15,782 nt of DNA from Profundicola sp964553105. Lineage in GTDB: Bacteria > Bacteroidota > Bacteroidia > Flavobacteriales > Weeksellaceae. The number at the start of each line of letters is the position of its first letter. Positions within the stretch are counted from its first letter, which is position 1. A program made the position numbers and the translations under genes. Below the pieces are notes generated by a model. That model made no database searches and had not been told where the DNA came from. It saw only the letters and a program-made list of their open reading frames with translations. Below are positions 13,593 to 15,782 of this stretch, piece by piece. The stretch spans positions 1-15,782 of the forward strand of contig CAZKJO010000046.1 of assembly GCA_964553105.1 (NCBI GenBank). The letters are read 5' to 3'.

Positions 13593-14870
13593 ATGCAATT
13601 TAAAGAATTACAAATCATTGAGCCTATCTTAAAGGCTTTAAAAGAAGAGAATTATACAAACCCAACATCTATTCAAGAGCAAGCTATTCCACCTTTATTA
13701 GAAGGTAAAGATGTGCTTGGTAGTGCCCAAACCGGAACAGGTAAAACAGCTGCTTTCTCTATACCCATTCTTCAGCATTTATATAATGACCGTCAGAATG
13801 GAAAGAATTCAAGAGAAATTAAATCCATCATTATTACACCCACTCGAGAGCTAGCCATTCAAATTGGCGAGAGCATCGGGATATATGGTAAATACACCGG
13901 ATTGAAGCACACCGTAATTTTTGGTGGTGTTAAACAAGGTAGACAAACCGACGCGCTAGATAGAGGTATCGATATTTTGGTGGCAACACCAGGTCGTTTA
14001 TTAGATTTAATGAACCAAGGTTTTATTAGTTTAAAACATATTGAATACTTTGTTCTAGACGAAGCAGATAGAATGCTTGATATGGGATTCATTCACGATA
14101 TCAAGAAAATCATCGCGAAATTGCCTAAGCAAAGACAATCTCTTTTCTTCTCAGCTACTATGCCTGACAATATTGTTGAGCTGTCGAATACAATCTTAAA
14201 AAATCCAGTAAAAATTGAAGTGAGTCCTGTTTCTTCTACGGCAGAAACCATTCAACAATATATTTACTACACCAATAAATCCACTAAAAATGATTTATTG
14301 CTACACATTTTAAAAGATAATAAGATTGATCAAGTCTTAATATTTTCTAGAACCAAACACGGTGCTGATAAGATTACTAGAATCCTAAAGAAGAAAGGAA
14401 TCCAAGCTGCAGCTATTCATGGAAACAAAGCTCAAAATGCTCGTCAGAAAGCACTTCAGCAGTTAAAAGATGGCGAAATTAGAGTTTTAGTTGCTACCGA
14501 TATTGCAGCCAGAGGAATCGATATCGACAAATTAAAATATGTGATTAACTACGACATTCCGAATGTCGCAGAAACTTATGTTCATAGAATTGGACGAAGC
14601 GGACGTGCGGGAGACGAAGGAGTTTCGATTTCTATTTGCGAGCCAGAAGAAAATGCATTCGTTAGAGATATCGAGAAATTAATCGGTCAGAAGATTGAAG
14701 TGATTAGAGATAATCCATTTCCTCAGACAGATAAGCCAATGACGGCACAAGAGAAAAAGGCTTTTGAAAAAGAAAAAGCTAAAAGGAAACAAGAATTCTT
14801 CGCTAATAGAAAGAAATCTTCTTCTAAAAAATCAAATGTGAAATCTAAAGCTAAATCAAGAGCTAGATAA
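13593..14870 (+). CDS. rhlE: DEAD-box ATP-dependent RNA helicase, RhlE type
   Basis: A 425-aa helicase with a textbook RhlE layout. It has the Q motif PTSIQEQAIP (25-34), AQTGTGKTAAF (45-55), TPTRELAIQ (82-90), ATPGRLLDL (131-139), DEADRMLDMGF (156-166), SATMP (187-191), LIFSRTKHGAD (249-259), IHGNKAQ (275-281), VATDIAARGIDI (300-311) and VHRIGRSGRAG (330-340). The 50-residue tail after DNPFPQTDKP is Lys/Ser/Arg-rich and ends AKSRAR, a typical RNA-tethering extension. RhlE enzymes act in rRNA maturation and mRNA turnover and are often induced by cold. It is divergent from the ABC1 gene (207-nt gap), has a -7 box and leader hairpin, and is followed by a strong terminator, so it is probably monocistronic. 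Confidence 0.92.
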   Translation: MQFKELQIIEPILKALKEENYTNPTSIQEQAIPPLLEGKDVLGSAQTGTGKTAAFSIPILQHLYNDRQNGKNSREIKSIIITPTRELAIQIGESIGIYGKYTGLKHTVIFGGVKQGRQTDALDRGIDILVATPGRLLDLMNQGFISLKHIEYFVLDEADRMLDMGFIHDIKKIIAKLPKQRQSLFFSATMPDNIVELSNTILKNPVKIEVSPVSSTAETIQQYIYYTNKSTKNDLLLHILKDNKIDQVLIFSRTKHGADKITRILKKKGIQAAAIHGNKAQNARQKALQQLKDGEIRVLVATDIAARGIDIDKLKYVINYDIPNVAETYVHRIGRSGRAGDEGVSISICEPEENAFVRDIEKLIGQKIEVIRDNPFPQTDKPMTAQEKKAFEKEKAKRKQEFFANRKKSSSKKSNVKSKAKSRAR

Positions 14871-14904
14871 GTTAAATTATCTAACTAGATTTTCCTAAAA
14901 TATA

Positions 14905-14939
14905 AAAGCCTCAATTTCTAATATAGAAGTTGAGGCTTT
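14905..14939 (+). terminator. Intrinsic terminator of rhlE
   Basis: AAAGCCTCAATTTCTA (14905-14920) pairs with TAGAAGTTGAGGCTTT (14924-14939). That is sixteen pairs with a single G.U and a 3-nt loop, followed by GTGTTTTA. It starts 34 nt past the rhlE stop. Confidence 0.88.
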
Positions 14940-15027
14940 GTGTTTTATGGGAATATCTTAAGGTTTAATTTATTATCTTTATTGTTAAAATTTCATTTTA
15001 AATTCACAAACCCTATCCTTTTCATAC

Positions 15028-15213
15028 ATGGAACTACCTAAATATCATGAATCATTTATTCCTATTTTAGAAGTATTAAATAAAAAAGGAACTCTATCTA
15101 GTCGAGAACTCACAACTTCAGTTAGAGACAATTATTATCAAAACTTACCTAAAAACTTACTCGACAAGAAAACAAGCACTGGCGCTAATATTTTATTAGA
15201 TCGTATAAATTAA
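15028..15213 (+). CDS. 61-aa protein resembling a truncated Mrr N-terminal winged-helix domain
   Basis: The sequence opens MELPKYHESFIPILEVLNKKG, continues SSRELTTSVRDNYY, and ends TSTGANILLDRIN. This follows the N-terminal DNA-binding domain of Mrr-type restriction enzymes: P-x-Y-x-x-x-x-x-P-x-L near the start, and a TSG...xxR-x-x-W turn. The frame stops where the conserved Trp and the last helix of that domain would begin. No endonuclease domain follows in any frame before the next gene. It is either a degraded remnant or a small independent regulator. The gene lies between the rhlE terminator and a convergent secreted protein. TATCTTTA at 14974-14981 is a 7/8 match to the -7 box, and a T-run (15251-15259) follows after a weak 5-bp stem. 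Confidence 0.55.
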   Translation: MELPKYHESFIPILEVLNKKGTLSSRELTTSVRDNYYQNLPKNLLDKKTSTGANILLDRIN

Positions 15214-15273
15214 GACAAAAAAATGAATAGATCAATTAAGATTCTATACATTTTTTTTTAAGTTTATTAAAAC

Positions 15274-15735
15274 TTAGTGCTTCTTTTGCATATGCTTTCT
15301 TTTGTGCTTTGCCTTTTTGTGCTTTTTATGCCCTTTATGTAATCCGTTGTCAGATTTGGTTTTTACTTGTACACCACCGGGCGTAACTTTAATAGTTTGA
15401 TATTTTGCTTTATGTTTCTTGTGGTATTTATAAGGCTTTTTACCTTTATAATCCGTTAGATAAACGATTTGTCCTTTACGCAAATCATAGTTTTTAAACC
15501 TGATTGGTAATTTTTTGGATTTAACCCATTTCGCATTATCTAAATAGATAAATCTTGCTAGAGGTACATCATAATAAGCATCAATCTCTGGCAGATAATA
15601 ATATTGAGCCTTTGCACCTTTCGCAGGAGCCCAAGCGGGTGGGTTTCCATTGTTTACTTTCACTGATATTTGTGCCTGAACTTGTGCCATAAACAAAAAC
15701 AACAAACTAAAGATAAATATTTTTAAAGTTTTCAT
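15274..15735 (-). CDS. Secreted basic protein with Lys/His-rich tail, function unknown
   Basis: A 153-aa protein with a signal peptide (about 1-21, cleavage near AQVQA/QI), so it is exported to the periplasm or beyond. Residues 34-100 form a conserved-looking core: PAWAPAKGAKAQYYYLPEID, AYYDVPLARFIYL, KWVKSKKLPIRFKNYDL and GQIVYLTDYKGKKPY. The tail from about 129 is extremely basic with six histidines in its last 21 residues (HKGHKKHKKAKHKRKH...), suited to binding metal ions or acidic polymers. Proteins with the YYYLPEIDAYYDV-type core occur in other Bacteroidota as hypothetical proteins; I know no function. It converges with the 61-aa ORF and its upstream region reaches the window edge. Confidence 0.8.
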   Translation of the reverse strand: MKTLKIFIFSLLFLFMAQVQAQISVKVNNGNPPAWAPAKGAKAQYYYLPEIDAYYDVPLARFIYLDNAKWVKSKKLPIRFKNYDLRKGQIVYLTDYKGKKPYKYHKKHKAKYQTIKVTPGGVQVKTKSDNGLHKGHKKHKKAKHKRKHMQKKH

Positions 15736-15782
15736 AATCTAAAATTTAGTGAAACAAAATTTTCTTTTTCTCTGATATAATT

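Noticed and set aside
15227..15259. Terminator after the 61-aa ORF (ATAGA/TCTAT stem followed by nine T)
   Set aside because: Only five AT-rich pairs with an 11-nt loop. The T-run is real but the stem is too weak to call.
14871..15273. Anti-phage defence island around the Mrr-like fragment
   Set aside because: Only one 61-aa fragment is present. No methylase, nuclease, integrase or other defence gene is visible in the window.

Overview
The window looks like chromosomal DNA from a member of the Flavobacteriia (phylum Bacteroidota). The DNA is AT-rich. Several genes are preceded by perfect TAnnTTTG boxes, the -7 element of Bacteroidota promoters, and there are no strong Shine-Dalgarno sites. 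The gene complement is also typical of marine or soil flavobacteria: short SSBs starting MSI(R/K)NKVQLVGHVG, secreted plant-type asparaginase, YwbE, stand-alone S4 protein and a DbpA-like helicase. I see no rRNA, tRNA, CRISPR array, intact insertion sequence or prophage.

Layout. At 1-2000, the tail of a GNAT acetyltransferase is followed by two paralogous minus-strand ssb genes, each with its own terminator. They share a 152-nt upstream leader that is about 88% identical without gaps. At 1959-5217 lie a secreted isoaspartyl peptidase (minus), an aldo/keto reductase plus a small DUF3784-like membrane protein (plus, same transcript) and an MscS-type channel (minus). At 5453-7586 are three plus-strand genes: a secreted protein of unknown function, an RluA-type pseudouridine synthase and a hemolysin-III/PAQR membrane protein. 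The unknown gene is interrupted by a 100-N assembly gap flanked by an exact 55-bp duplication. Removing one copy and the gap restores one 201-aa reading frame.

At 7699-14870 RNA metabolism dominates. Two minus-strand DEAD-box helicases overlap by 17 nt; the downstream one has a DbpA-type RNA-binding tail and a DEYD motif II. They are followed by an S4 protein overlapping a YwbE protein by 4 nt, a PHD2-like Fe(II)/2-oxoglutarate oxygenase, an ABC1/UbiB atypical kinase (minus) and an RhlE-type helicase (plus). With the pseudouridine synthase this makes up to seven genes acting on RNA or the translation apparatus in about 8.6 kb. A shared role in ribosome assembly or low-temperature RNA remodelling is plausible, but it is an inference from gene content.

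At 14871-15782 are a strong terminator, a 61-aa ORF resembling only the N-terminal winged helix of Mrr-type restriction enzymes, and a secreted protein with a Lys/His-rich tail.

I found no convincing new multi-gene system. The points most worth a second look are the conserved ssb leader, the assembly artefact in the unknown gene, the PHD2-like oxygenase and the non-canonical helicase.
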